Below, piece by piece: positions 1-8,239 of a stretch of 64,000 bases of DNA. Made by a program: the position numbers and the translations under genes. This DNA comes from Microvirga makkahensis. GTDB lineage: Bacteria; Pseudomonadota; Alphaproteobacteria; Rhizobiales; Beijerinckiaceae. The stretch lies in NCBI RefSeq assembly GCF_009830105.1, contig NZ_WURB01000001.1:434001-498000 (forward strand). Direction: 5' to 3'. Position 1 is the stretch's first letter. Each line of letters starts with the position of its first letter. The notes below the pieces were generated by a model. It made no database searches and was not told the DNA's origin. It worked only from the letters and a program-made list of their open reading frames with translations.

Positions 1-332
1 CACGGGAACTGGTTTGGGAAGTGAACAGAGCAGGTTGATGTTCTAACAGGATCGACAGGAGCGGCCGTGCAGCACAATAGGTGCCCGTGATCTGTGCCGC
101 ACCTAAGCCCTCCGGCACAGATTTGCAAGGTCGTTTGCTGAGCGCACCCTAATAATCCGGCTGACAATCGTCTATATGATCAACATCTTTCCGAAATGAG
201 ATCGATCCTTCGAGATGTGTATTGCAGCAGGTCCGAGGCAAACTCTAATATCATGAAGCTTCAACAGCCGGACGCTTCTTAGCCGGAAAGCATGTTATCG
301 ATTGTCTCTGACACGATGATGAGGATCGCCCC
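1..332. other. Intergenic stretch, no gene seen
   Basis: No reading frame here resembles a protein I recognise, and no strong hairpin or repeat stands out. The stretch is somewhat AT-richer than the following genes. A purine-rich GAGGATC just before position 333 may serve as ribosome binding site for the next gene. Confidence 0.5.
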
Positions 333-1022
333 TTGAACTTTCCAGATCCCATCTATACCGCATTGACCTGGATTGTGCCGATCCTCATCGCGATTACCTT
401 CCATGAGGCGGCCCATGCGTTTGCGGCCTGGAGGTTGGGGGACGATACGGCACGTCGTCTTGGCCGCGTCACCTTCAATCCGCTCAAGCATGTAGACCCG
501 TTTGGAACGATCCTGCTCCCTGCCCTGCTCTTTCTAACCAAGGCTCCCTTTCTTTTCGGGTGGGCCAAACCCGTGCCGGTGGCATTCCAGCGTCTCGGCA
601 GGCCGCGCCGCGATATGGCGTTTGTCGCCATGGCAGGACCACTGACGAATGTCGTGCTCGCCGTTGTGTCAGCCGCTCTCATTCGCGTTGCATGGCTGCT
701 GCCGGAGGCTATGGCCCCCTGGTGGGTTCGGACTCTCGAACAATCGATCCTGTTGAACCTGATGCTGGCGATCTTCAACGCGTTTCCCATCCCGCCTCTG
801 GACGGCAGTCGCGTCGTCATGAGCATTCTGCCCAAGGCTCTCGCGCGTCAATACGCAAAGCTGGAGCGATTCGGCTTCCTGGTCCTTCTCGGGATCGTCT
901 TCCTTCTACCGATGCTTGGCCGACAGATCGGCGCCGACCTGAACCTTTTCCGATGGGCCGTTGCGGCTCCACTTGCATGGCTATTGCCGATTTTCCGGGC
1001 CATCGCCGGAGCTCCGCAGTAG
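333..1022 (+). CDS. Site-2 protease family (M50) membrane metalloprotease
   Basis: Predicted 229-residue integral membrane zinc protease of the M50 family. The HEAAH motif near residue 24 supplies two zinc-binding His residues and the catalytic Glu inside the first helical hairpin. The sequence NAFPIPPLDGSR near residue 148 is the family's second conserved motif, whose Asp is the third zinc ligand. Several hydrophobic helices surround both motifs. The length fits the compact bacterial type without a PDZ domain. Translation starts at TTG, which is the only start that keeps the first helix, with a weak purine tract upstream. Substrates cannot be inferred; no sigma or anti-sigma gene lies nearby, and it appears to be transcribed alone. 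Confidence 0.88.
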   Translation: MNFPDPIYTALTWIVPILIAITFHEAAHAFAAWRLGDDTARRLGRVTFNPLKHVDPFGTILLPALLFLTKAPFLFGWAKPVPVAFQRLGRPRRDMAFVAMAGPLTNVVLAVVSAALIRVAWLLPEAMAPWWVRTLEQSILLNLMLAIFNAFPIPPLDGSRVVMSILPKALARQYAKLERFGFLVLLGIVFLLPMLGRQIGADLNLFRWAVAAPLAWLLPIFRAIAGAPQ

Positions 1023-1823
1023 CAGGCGCGCCGCGGTTGCAGAGCTTGAGACGGCCTATGCAGGTCAGACATTTACACCAGATGGCCATTCGTGCGTTCG
1101 ATCGGTGAGATGATTGCCGCCGAGGCCTGGTCTCGAATTGTTTTTCAATGCCTGAGCGTGGCCATGATGACCATCACGAGGAGGATCGGCTCATCCAGGT
1201 ACAACTCACGGGCGGCCGAACAATATTGCTCGACTACACCTGTGAGCGGCCAACCCTCCCAGGAGGCTAAGCTCAGCAAAGGCGGAGGTCGTGCACGGAT
1301 GGTCCGGGCGGACCAGTTCGGAATGCTTGCGGTCCGACGCAGAAGAACGGACAGCGGCCCATCAGCATTGGGAAGCGAGAGTCCCTGAGCATCCCCCTAG
1401 CCTCCACAATCCTGCGCCCCAAGATACAGCTTGAATCCAACTCGCAGGATGTTGGCCTCTAGGGATCGGCACCGAACCCTAGCCGCACCCGTCTTCGATA
1501 AATCATCGAAGACGGGTGCGGCTCCATCAGCGTCTGCTCCCGCTCAAGGCACCGGAAAGGCGTGCTGGTTACCGCGCCTGGGGCATAGGCGGCAGCGAAT
1601 CCCTGCCGGAAGATGATGAGATTTGAGCGATACGACCTGTGGCCTCCGCCCCTGCTCTGCCCATCAGCGCCGTCGCTCTCTCACGATTCAACCGGCTGGG
1701 CTTCTCGTCTGAGGGATAGAGGTACGGCGAAAATCTGTGAACTGATTTGCCGCCATGGCAGGTCGGTATGAAACGATTTCGGCGCTCTTGCGAGATCGTG
1801 CGGCAACGATGCTTCCGTGCGGG
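1023..1823. other. Long intergenic region with one strong hairpin
   Basis: About 800 bases separate two convergent genes. Short open frames exist (for example 1092-1388 and 1148-1270, plus strand), but none shows a recognisable family or a convincing ribosome binding site. The only clear structure is the perfect inverted repeat at 1481-1523. Confidence 0.45.
1481..1523. repeat. Perfect 19-bp inverted repeat, 5-nt loop
   Basis: The arm AGCCGCACCCGTCTTCGAT at 1481-1499 is exactly the reverse complement of 1505-1523, with a five-base loop AAATC. There is no T-tract on either side, so it is not a classic intrinsic terminator. It could be a transcript-end stabiliser, a protein-binding palindrome or a trace of a mobile repeat. 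Confidence 0.9.
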
Positions 1824-2189
1824 TCAACCTATGATACGAGCCAGTAGGACGATGACCATCGCCCCTAGCGTTGCAGTCGCGATACGGTGGATCAGGGGAT
1901 TTCTGACCCCCAAGTCGATGCCGAGGCGCTCCAGGAGAAAGCCGCCAATGAACGACCCTGCCAGTCCGGTGATCACATACTGAAGAAGCCCCGATCCGCC
2001 CACCAACCAACTTGCCAGCCATCCTGCCACAGCGCCAACTCCCACCTGGGCGGCAATGGCACGCTTGTCCAATGCAGCAAGAGCCTCTCGATCAATGCTG
2101 ATCCGAACCGGCGACCGGAAGCCCGGCGGGTCTGCTGGCTTGGATTGGGTCCGCGAGCGGTCAGGGCCGCGTTTCGGCTTTTTCGTCAT
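1824..2189 (-). CDS. GlsB/YeaQ/YmgE-like small membrane protein
   Basis: Predicted 121-residue protein. Residues 1-45 are charged and Pro/Arg/Lys-rich, probably cytoplasmic. They are followed by three hydrophobic segments rich in glycine, including VAGWLASWLVGGSG and GLAGSFIGGFLLERLGI. The Gly-rich spacing and the GxxxGG pattern match the transglycosylase-associated (GlsB/YeaQ/YmgE) stress membrane family, which normally has about 80-90 residues; the basic N-terminal extension is extra. The exact function of this family is unknown, although members are often induced by stress. It is a single gene, divergent from the HAD phosphatase gene at 2289. Confidence 0.7.
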   Translation of the reverse strand: MTKKPKRGPDRSRTQSKPADPPGFRSPVRISIDREALAALDKRAIAAQVGVGAVAGWLASWLVGGSGLLQYVITGLAGSFIGGFLLERLGIDLGVRNPLIHRIATATLGAMVIVLLARIIG

Positions 2190-2288
2190 ACCCTTTCATA
2201 TGGATAGCTGCGAGTTTTCCATCCAGAGTGAACATGGCCCGGGAAACAAGGTTGAGAGGTCGCATCTCCACCGTTAGACCCGGATCAA

Positions 2289-2978
2289 ATGCAGAATACT
2301 GTACCAAACCTTGACTCAGGAGCCGCCTTGTTTGTCATCCTCGTTGATCTTGACGGCACCATCATCAACTCCGGGCCGGGGATCATCAACTCCTATCGGT
2401 ATGCCTTGCGGTGCATGGGGGTGGATTGCCCTCCTGCCGAGGACCTCACCTGGGTTGTTGGCCCGCCCTCCCGGCGCTCGTTTCCGAAGCTGATCGGAGC
2501 CCAGCGGGACGTAGAGGAAGCCGTCCGGCTCTATCGTGAGCACTATGGAGAACACGGGCTGTTCAACGCGACCGTGTACCCCGGCATGCGAGAGGCCCTG
2601 ACCAGCCTCTACGCCCTCCCTGCTCGCTTATTCGTCTGCACGGCCAAGCCACAGGACTTTGCGGAGCGGATCATCGAGCACTTCGATCTGGGCCACCTGT
2701 TCGAGCGGGTGTACGGGGCAGACCTCGAAGGAAAATTCGACGACAAGGGCCTGCTGATCGGGCACATCATGGGGGTGGAGCGGATCGAGCCCACCCGTAT
2801 GGTCATGGTTGGTGATCGGGCCAATGACATGCTGGCCGCAGCCCGGCACGCCGTTCCGGGCGTGGGAGCCCTGTGGGGCTATGGCGATGAGACGGAACTT
2901 TCAGAGGCAGGGGCGACCGTCCTGTGCCCTTCGCCTCATGACCTCGCCACCGCCATCAGAAACCTTCTCCAGGACTGA
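2289..2978 (+). CDS. HAD-superfamily hydrolase, phosphoglycolate phosphatase-like
   Basis: Predicted 229-residue haloacid dehalogenase-fold phosphatase. Motif I, DLDGTI (nucleophile Asp and acid/base Asp), lies near residue 22; a Thr in CTAK near residue 118 fits motif II; VGDRANDMLAA near residue 175 is motif IV with the magnesium-binding Asp residues. The inserted helical cap between motifs I and II is the small type found in Gph-like enzymes. The likely reaction is hydrolysis of a small phosphorylated metabolite, but the substrate cannot be told from sequence. Its stop codon overlaps an ATG (ATGA at 2975-2978), though the downstream VOC gene probably starts later. Confidence 0.85.
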   Translation: MQNTVPNLDSGAALFVILVDLDGTIINSGPGIINSYRYALRCMGVDCPPAEDLTWVVGPPSRRSFPKLIGAQRDVEEAVRLYREHYGEHGLFNATVYPGMREALTSLYALPARLFVCTAKPQDFAERIIEHFDLGHLFERVYGADLEGKFDDKGLLIGHIMGVERIEPTRMVMVGDRANDMLAAARHAVPGVGALWGYGDETELSEAGATVLCPSPHDLATAIRNLLQD

Positions 2979-3031
2979 TGGTACCGGGAGGCCCAGGTCG
3001 GCGTTGGTTTCACAATGCTGAGGAGCCACGC

Positions 3032-3445
3032 ATGCCCAAGCTCACCCGCGTTCTTGAGACTGCCCTGTATGTCGCTGACCTCGACCGGGCTGCGACCTTC
3101 TATGGTGATGTCCTGGGTCTGCCGTGCATCCACGAGGACCACCGCATGAGAGCCTATGATGTCGGTGGCAACGGCGTTCTTCTGCTCTTTCCGCAGGGCG
3201 GGTCTCTCCGCCCCATTGAAACCCCTGGTGGATCAATCCCGCCGCACGACGGCCACGGCCCGATGCACCTCGCCTTCTCAATTCCGCAGGATGAACTGGA
3301 GGAATGGCAGCGGCATCTGACCGATGCCGGTGTTGCGCTGGAGGGGCGAACGGAATGGCCCAGAGGTGGCGTAAGCGTCTATTTCCGCGATCCCGACGAT
3401 CACCTGCTGGAGATCGCCACACCTGGATTGTGGAAGGGATATTAG
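3032..3445 (+). CDS. VOC family protein (glyoxalase/dioxygenase fold)
   Basis: Predicted 137-residue vicinal-oxygen-chelate protein starting MPKLTRVLETALYVADL. Start 3032 is preferred over the in-frame ATG at 2978 because AGGAG stands about 7 bases upstream and the extra 18 residues match nothing. It has two beta-alpha-beta-beta-beta modules. Candidate metal ligands are the His in the GPMHLAFS segment and the Glu in the HLLEIATPG segment at the end. The family includes glyoxalases, fosfomycin-resistance enzymes and extradiol dioxygenases; which one this is remains open. It follows the HAD phosphatase gene closely on the same strand, so co-transcription is likely. Confidence 0.82.
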   Translation: MPKLTRVLETALYVADLDRAATFYGDVLGLPCIHEDHRMRAYDVGGNGVLLLFPQGGSLRPIETPGGSIPPHDGHGPMHLAFSIPQDELEEWQRHLTDAGVALEGRTEWPRGGVSVYFRDPDDHLLEIATPGLWKGY

Positions 3446-3485
3446 GTCGAGAATGGCCGACTATATGTCCTCACCCGAACAACCT

Positions 3486-3842
3486 TCATCGCCTGGAACG
3501 ACTTTCACTGCCCCATTCGCTATCCTGCACCGTCCGAAGGCTCATCCCATCAATCAGGCCGTCACGACGAGCCTCAGATGCTCGAATTTTGGCGGTGATG
3601 TATTCCAAGGAGCCTCGGCTCGATCCCAAGAAGCCGATCCCGGCCAGGGTCGCAGCAATCCCGACCACCAGAACGAGGGCATCAGTCCGGACAAACCCAG
3701 CTAGGAATGCTCCGACCAGTAGCACGCCCGCTAGGATCGCTACGCGTGCCACGATCATGCTCTTCCGGCAACGCTCTGCCGCCTCTGAGAGAACGTCGAT
3801 TTCCGTTTCCAGATCAGCAATCTGTTGGTGGAGGTCGCTCAT
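3486..3842 (-). CDS. Hypothetical coiled-coil plus two-helix membrane protein
   Basis: Predicted 118-residue protein of unknown function. Residues 1-27 (HQQIADLETEIDVLSEAAER) look like a short coiled coil. Two adjacent hydrophobic helices follow, at about residues 30-50 and 54-72, then a charged tail with SEARRDGLIDG. This layout is typical of small inner-membrane proteins of unknown role. I could not assign a named family. It is convergent with the VOC gene; the ORF is supported by its amino-acid composition and clear membrane pattern rather than by homology. Confidence 0.6.
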   Translation of the reverse strand: MSDLHQQIADLETEIDVLSEAAERCRKSMIVARVAILAGVLLVGAFLAGFVRTDALVLVVGIAATLAGIGFLGSSRGSLEYITAKIRASEARRDGLIDGMSLRTVQDSEWGSESRSRR

Positions 3843-3916
3843 TTCGGCATGTCACAGGTCGATCGGTTGAACGCTCATCAACACAAGTGGGTTTGATGAA
3901 GGCTTACAGCGTAGCC

Positions 3917-4341
3917 TCATTCACGATCCGCAGGAATATAGGGCATCATGCCCTTCTCAAAGGCGATATTCTGGAGTTTTCGCGGCAGGTCGCGGAGATC
4001 AACCAGCAGTCCGTCGACATCGCCCCCACACCAGCGGGTTTTGCTCTGAGAGGCTCACCAGCGACCGCTTCGGATCGGCCTGTGGGCATCGAGCGCCCGT
4101 GCGATGATCGGCACCTTACCCTTGGCGGTACTTCCGCCACCATCAAACCCGGCGCAGACATCAGCCATCGCCATGCAGGGCTCGGACGCCTCCAGCACAG
4201 CGCTGCGGTCATATCCAGCCCCAACTCAAGATATTCATCATTCAGGTGATCACGGCAGAAGGTGTCGGTGAGTGCGGTAATGGCGTTATGGGTCGCTCGG
4301 ATACCTCTGGGCACGGACCTGGACCGCGTGATCCTCACCAT
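3917..4341 (-). pseudogene. Decayed DUF6398-type gene
   Basis: Three minus-strand frames each carry part of one protein. The first frame reads ITALTDTFCRDHLNDEYLEL, the N-terminal DUF6398 signature. A second frame reads DVCAGFDGGGSTAKGKV, like the helix-turn-helix segment that follows in this family. A third gives SLSEQNPLVWG, and the last gives VDGLLVDLRDLPRKLQNIAF followed by GMMPYIPADR and a stop at 3917. Intact members of about 250 residues (from memory of the family) contain a central segment with a WAAGI-type motif that is missing here. Several frameshifts and an internal deletion mean no intact product can be made. Function of the family is unknown. Confidence 0.7.
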
Positions 4342-4507
4342 CCCAAACCCTTCCGCTCGATTGCGGAATCATCCTCCGTCATGACCGTCGGATCAGCCTC
4401 GCTGTCCGGCTCCTAAAGACGAAGCGCATGATCACACATGACTGTTGCTCGGTGTTCACCAACCGGTAAGCTGGCTCCTACATCATCCATCATCCCTGGG
4501 GCATTTC

Positions 4508-5659
4508 ATGATGAAATCGTTCGACACCATCGTGATCGGCATTGGCGGCATGGGGTCCGCCACGTTGTGGCACTTGGCTCGCCGTGGTCAGAAGGTACTC
4601 GGCATCGAACGGTTTGATCTCGGGCACAGCATGGGTTCCTCCCACGGGTTGAATCGGATCATCCGTCTCGCCTATTTCGAGCATCCCAACTATGTCCCCC
4701 TCCTTCGCCGTGCCTATGAGCTGTGGCGGGAGGCCGAGCAGCTGACCCGTGAGCAATTGTTGTTCGTCACGGGCGGCATCGATGCGGGGACGGAAGACAG
4801 CCAGATTGTTCAGGGGGCGTTGATGGCGTGCCGGGAGCATGACCTCGCGCATGAAGTCCTCACCGCTCGTGAAACCACACAGCGGTTTCCCGGCTACAAG
4901 CTCCCGGACCATTACGCCATCGTCTTTCAGCCAGAGGCAGGGTTCGTGGCATCTGAACGCGCCATCCTGGCCCATGTATCCCTGGCAGTCGCAGCCGGAG
5001 CCGAAATCCATGGACGGGAGAAGGTCATCGCCATCGAGCCTGCCAACGGGCGGGTGGTGGTCGTAACAGACAAAGACCGCTATGAGGCCGGACGGGTGGT
5101 CGTTTCAGCGGGCGGGTGGATTTCCGATCTCATTCCCGCTCTCACCACAAAGGCTGTGCCGGAGCGCCAAGTCTTGGGCTGGTTCCTGCCGCAGAAGCCA
5201 GACCTGTTTCGGCCAGAGGTTTTTCCTGTTTCCAACATCAAGTCTGAGGTCGGCCACTTCTACCAATTCCCGACCTGGGGCATCCCAGGGTTCAAGATCG
5301 GCCTCTATCATCATTTTCATGAGACCGGCCACGCCGACGAGCTTTCCCGCGAACCGACCCCTGCCGATGAAGAAGCTCTTCGCAAGGGCATCCGGTACAT
5401 GTTCCCCGATGCCGACGGGCCGACGCTCCGGCTCGCCACCTGCCTGTTCACCAACACTCCGGACGAGCACTTCGTGATCGACACCCTTCCGGGAGCCCCG
5501 GAGGTGGTGGTGGCGTCCCCCTGCTCCGGTCATGGTTTCAAGTTCGCGAGTGTCATTGGCGAGATATTGGCGGACCTCGCAACCACGGGAGCCAGCAAAC
5601 TGGATCTCTCGCTGTTCAATATGAAACGGTTTGAAGAGACATCAGCAGTCCTGGAGTAA
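4508..5659 (+). CDS. solA: N-methyl-L-tryptophan oxidase / monomeric sarcosine oxidase family
   Basis: Predicted 383-residue FAD-dependent amine oxidase. The N-terminal dinucleotide-binding motif is GIGGMGSATLWHLARRG near residue 11. Cys312, in TCLFTNTPDEHF, is at the position that binds FAD covalently in monomeric sarcosine oxidase, and SGHGFKFA near residue 342 is the conserved C-terminal flavin motif. Family members oxidise secondary amines such as sarcosine or N-methyltryptophan to release formaldehyde and hydrogen peroxide. Start 4508 (MMKSFDTIVIG) is chosen because the 21 residues before it in frame match nothing; no strong ribosome binding site is visible. The stop codon lies inside a tandem duplication (5644-5681). 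Substrate choice between SolA and SoxA types is uncertain. Confidence 0.88.
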   Translation: MMKSFDTIVIGIGGMGSATLWHLARRGQKVLGIERFDLGHSMGSSHGLNRIIRLAYFEHPNYVPLLRRAYELWREAEQLTREQLLFVTGGIDAGTEDSQIVQGALMACREHDLAHEVLTARETTQRFPGYKLPDHYAIVFQPEAGFVASERAILAHVSLAVAAGAEIHGREKVIAIEPANGRVVVVTDKDRYEAGRVVVSAGGWISDLIPALTTKAVPERQVLGWFLPQKPDLFRPEVFPVSNIKSEVGHFYQFPTWGIPGFKIGLYHHFHETGHADELSREPTPADEEALRKGIRYMFPDADGPTLRLATCLFTNTPDEHFVIDTLPGAPEVVVASPCSGHGFKFASVIGEILADLATTGASKLDLSLFNMKRFEETSAVLE

Positions 5660-5681
5660 TCGAGCAGTCCTGGAGTAATCG
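5644..5681. repeat. Exact 19-bp tandem duplication over a stop codon
   Basis: AGCAGTCCTGGAGTAATCG occurs twice without a gap at 5644-5662 and 5663-5681. The first copy holds the TAA stop of the amine oxidase gene. The duplication does not change the protein because the stop is in the first copy. Confidence 0.95.
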
Positions 5682-6205
5682 ACCTGATACGACATATCGT
5701 GGCAATAGCATCACCCTCCGGTGTGATGCTCTCGGCCGATGGCCCGCGAGGAGATCGAGCAAAGGGGCATGGGGAAGCCGGATTTTCGGGTCCTGTCGAA
5801 GGCGATCCGGTCTCGAGTCCCTCGCCGCAAGGTTGGCTGTCGCTGGAGCCCTTCTCGGCGTGGAGGTGGTTCGAAACTCTAGAACGACTGATCAACCGCC
5901 TCGCCGGGTGCGGGCCTCGCCAAGGTGCGGGCCTCGCCAGGTGCGGGCCTCGCCAGGTGCGGGCCTCGCCAGGTGCGGGCATGGCACGGCGAAGTGGGTC
6001 AGGCCATAGAGCGCGAGCGGGGCGTAGGAACATTCGCTGACCGACTGGGCTGACCCGAGAAGGTAAGCCCTGCTTTTCACGCTTTCATCATCTTCGCTGA
6101 GATGGATCTACCAATCCTGTCAACCCAATGTCTTCGCGGGCAAACACACCCGCCTTTTCGAGATAATTCTTCAAGGCGCCGGCTTGAGTTGAGGGTTACC
6201 CGAGG
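5682..6205. other. Intergenic region with a 16-bp tandem repeat
   Basis: Apart from the repeat at 5899-5979, nothing is recognised here. Open frames on both strands lack family matches, and part of one minus-strand frame is simply the translated repeat. The end nearest htpG becomes promoter sequence. Confidence 0.5.
5899..5979. repeat. Five-unit tandem repeat, unit about 16 bp
   Basis: The units at 5899, 5915, 5932, 5948 and 5964 follow CCTCGCCAGGTGCGGG. The first has one substitution, the second has one extra base, and the last three are identical. The unit is not a multiple of three, so it cannot encode a constant peptide repeat. Confidence 0.92.
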
Positions 6206-6234
6206 CTTGAAATCGTGACCGTTCAGGTCCATCT
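6206..6234 (+). promoter_or_regulatory. Candidate RpoH (sigma-32) promoter for htpG
   Basis: CTTGAAA at 6206-6212 and CCATCT at 6229-6234 are separated by 16 bases. This resembles the alphaproteobacterial heat-shock consensus (CTTGAA, then CCAT). It ends 36 bases before the htpG start codon, and htpG is a classic heat-shock gene. Confidence 0.6.
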
Positions 6235-6270
6235 CATCGTCCGCCGGAGCAACAAGGTTCATCTCACGCC

Positions 6271-8151
6271 ATGTCGACAGCTGACACCACCGTCCCTGAG
6301 AGTCACTCCTTCGAGGCTGATGTCACCAAGCTGCTGCACCTGATGGTGCACTCTGTCTATTCCGACAAGGACGTCTTCCTGCGCGAGTTGATCTCGAATG
6401 CGGCCGACGCCTGCGAGAAGCTGCGTTACGAGGCGATCTCTAACCCTGCCCTGCTCGGCGATGATCTCAAAGCCCGGATCACGCTGCTGATCGACGCCGA
6501 GAATCGCCGTCTGTCGGTCGAGGACAACGGCATTGGTATGAGCCGCGACGAAATGATTGAGGCACTCGGCACCATCGCACGCTCGGGGACCAGGGCCTTC
6601 ATGGAGCGGATCCAGGAGGACAAAGGGGCTCAACTCATCGGGCAGTTCGGCGTCGGCTTCTACTCCGCGTTCATGGTAGCAGACCGAGTCGATGTCGTCT
6701 CACACCGTGCAGGCAGCGAGGAGGCCACGCTCTGGTCGTCCGACGGCAAGGGCTCCTATACGGTCACGCCCATTGCAACTGATGAGGCGCCGCTGCGCGG
6801 CACCCGTGTGATTCTGCACCTGATGGAGGACGCTGCCTCCTACACCGAGCGCTACCGGCTCGAGCGCATCGTCAAGGAGCAGTCGGGCCACGTTCCCGTG
6901 CCGGTCTTCCTTGTCGAGAAGCCTGGCGCGGAGCCGCAGGAGCTCGCCGATGGCGCCGCCCTCTGGGTTAAGCCGCGCTCCGAGATCACGCCTGAGGAGT
7001 ACACGGATTTCTACCGCAGCGTGGCCGGCCAGTTCGACGAGCCGGCCCTGACGGTGCATTTCCGAGCCGAGGGCCGGCACGAATACACGGCGCTGGCCTT
7101 CGTGCCGGGCTCCACGCCCTTCGACCTGTTCGATCCCGATCGTCACGGGCGGATGAAGCTCTATGTGAAGCGGGTCTTCATCACCGACGAGGCCGAGATC
7201 CTGCCGCGCTATCTGCGCTTCGTACGTGGACTGGTCGACTCGGCGGACCTGCCGCTCAACGTCTCGCGCGAGATGATCCAGGAGAGCCCTCTCCTAGCCG
7301 CGATCAAGAAAGGCGTGACCAGCCGGGTGCTCAGCGAGCTCGAGAAGCTCGCGCAGAACAATGCCGAGGCCTATATCAAGGTCTGGGAGACCTTCGGTCC
7401 GGTGCTGAAGGAGGGGCTCTACGAGGATTTCGAGCGGCGCCAGACACTGCTGGGCTTGGCCCGGTTCAAGACCACTGCCTCGGGTGGCGCATGGCGCTCG
7501 CTCAAGGACTATATCGGCTCTCTCAAGGAGAACCAGACCGCGATCTACTATGTGACCGGAACGGATCTCGCCCGGCTTGAGGCCTCGCCGCAGCTGGAAG
7601 GCTTCCGGTCCCGCGGCATCGAGGTGCTGCTGCTGCCTGATCCGGTCGACAGTTTCTGGGTCACGGCTGGCGTCGATTTCGAGGGCAAGCCGTTCAAGTC
7701 AGTCACCCAAGGTGCGGCTGACCTGGCGCAGATCCCGCTCATCGGGGCAAAGGAGGGCTCGAACGCGACCGTAACGGACTCCGTGTCGAGTTTCATCCAG
7801 TCTGTGAAGGCCACCCTGGGCGAGGCTGTCGCGGACGTCCGCGCTTCCGAGCGGCTGACGGAAAGCGCTGTTTGCCTAGTAGCCTCCGAGACCGCCATGG
7901 ACCGTCAGCTCGAGCGGCTTCTGGCCCGGGCCGGTCAGCTGACCTCCGCCGCAAAACCTGTTCTGGAGATCAACCCGCGCCATGATCTCGTCGTGGCCCT
8001 GGCCAACCTGGGCGAGGATCAGCAGGCTCTGCGCGAAGACGCGGCTCATCTCCTGTTGGACGAGGCTCGGATCATGGACGGTGAACTCCCGGCTGATGCA
8101 AAGGCATTCTCACAGCGGCTCGCTAGGGTGATGCGGCGGTGCGTGCCGTAA
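6271..8151 (+). CDS. htpG: Molecular chaperone HtpG (Hsp90)
   Basis: Predicted 626-residue cytosolic ATP-dependent chaperone, the normal length for bacterial Hsp90. The N-terminal GHKL ATPase domain shows ELISNAADACEKLRYE near residue 36 (Asn for magnesium/ATP), DNGIGM near residue 86 and GQFGVGFYSAFMVADRV near residue 126. The middle domain contains the conserved arginine region LNVSREMIQESPLL near residue 330, and the C-terminal dimerisation domain ends without the eukaryotic MEEVD tail. It is probably monocistronic and heat-inducible, because a sigma-32-like promoter lies just upstream. No clear Shine-Dalgarno sequence precedes the ATG. Confidence 0.97.
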   Translation: MSTADTTVPESHSFEADVTKLLHLMVHSVYSDKDVFLRELISNAADACEKLRYEAISNPALLGDDLKARITLLIDAENRRLSVEDNGIGMSRDEMIEALGTIARSGTRAFMERIQEDKGAQLIGQFGVGFYSAFMVADRVDVVSHRAGSEEATLWSSDGKGSYTVTPIATDEAPLRGTRVILHLMEDAASYTERYRLERIVKEQSGHVPVPVFLVEKPGAEPQELADGAALWVKPRSEITPEEYTDFYRSVAGQFDEPALTVHFRAEGRHEYTALAFVPGSTPFDLFDPDRHGRMKLYVKRVFITDEAEILPRYLRFVRGLVDSADLPLNVSREMIQESPLLAAIKKGVTSRVLSELEKLAQNNAEAYIKVWETFGPVLKEGLYEDFERRQTLLGLARFKTTASGGAWRSLKDYIGSLKENQTAIYYVTGTDLARLEASPQLEGFRSRGIEVLLLPDPVDSFWVTAGVDFEGKPFKSVTQGAADLAQIPLIGAKEGSNATVTDSVSSFIQSVKATLGEAVADVRASERLTESAVCLVASETAMDRQLERLLARAGQLTSAAKPVLEINPRHDLVVALANLGEDQQALREDAAHLLLDEARIMDGELPADAKAFSQRLARVMRRCVP

Positions 8152-8239
8152 GGGGCAACGGCGAATGATCTTCGCGGAGGCGTGGTCGCCAACGGCCGCC
8201 TACTGCCGTTTCTCAGAAGTCCGTTCATGCCGCCTACCA

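Noticed and set aside
1148..1270. A 40-codon frame (MPERGHDDHHEEDRL...) in the 1.0-1.8 kb gap
   Set aside because: His/Asp/Glu-rich start is curious, but there is no ribosome binding site or recognised family, and the length is within chance expectation.
1092..1388. A 98-codon frame after the site-2 protease gene
   Set aside because: Amino-acid make-up and lack of any motif suggest a chance frame.
5899..5979. The tandem repeat considered as a CRISPR array
   Set aside because: Units are 16 bp and contiguous with no spacers, and no cas gene is present.
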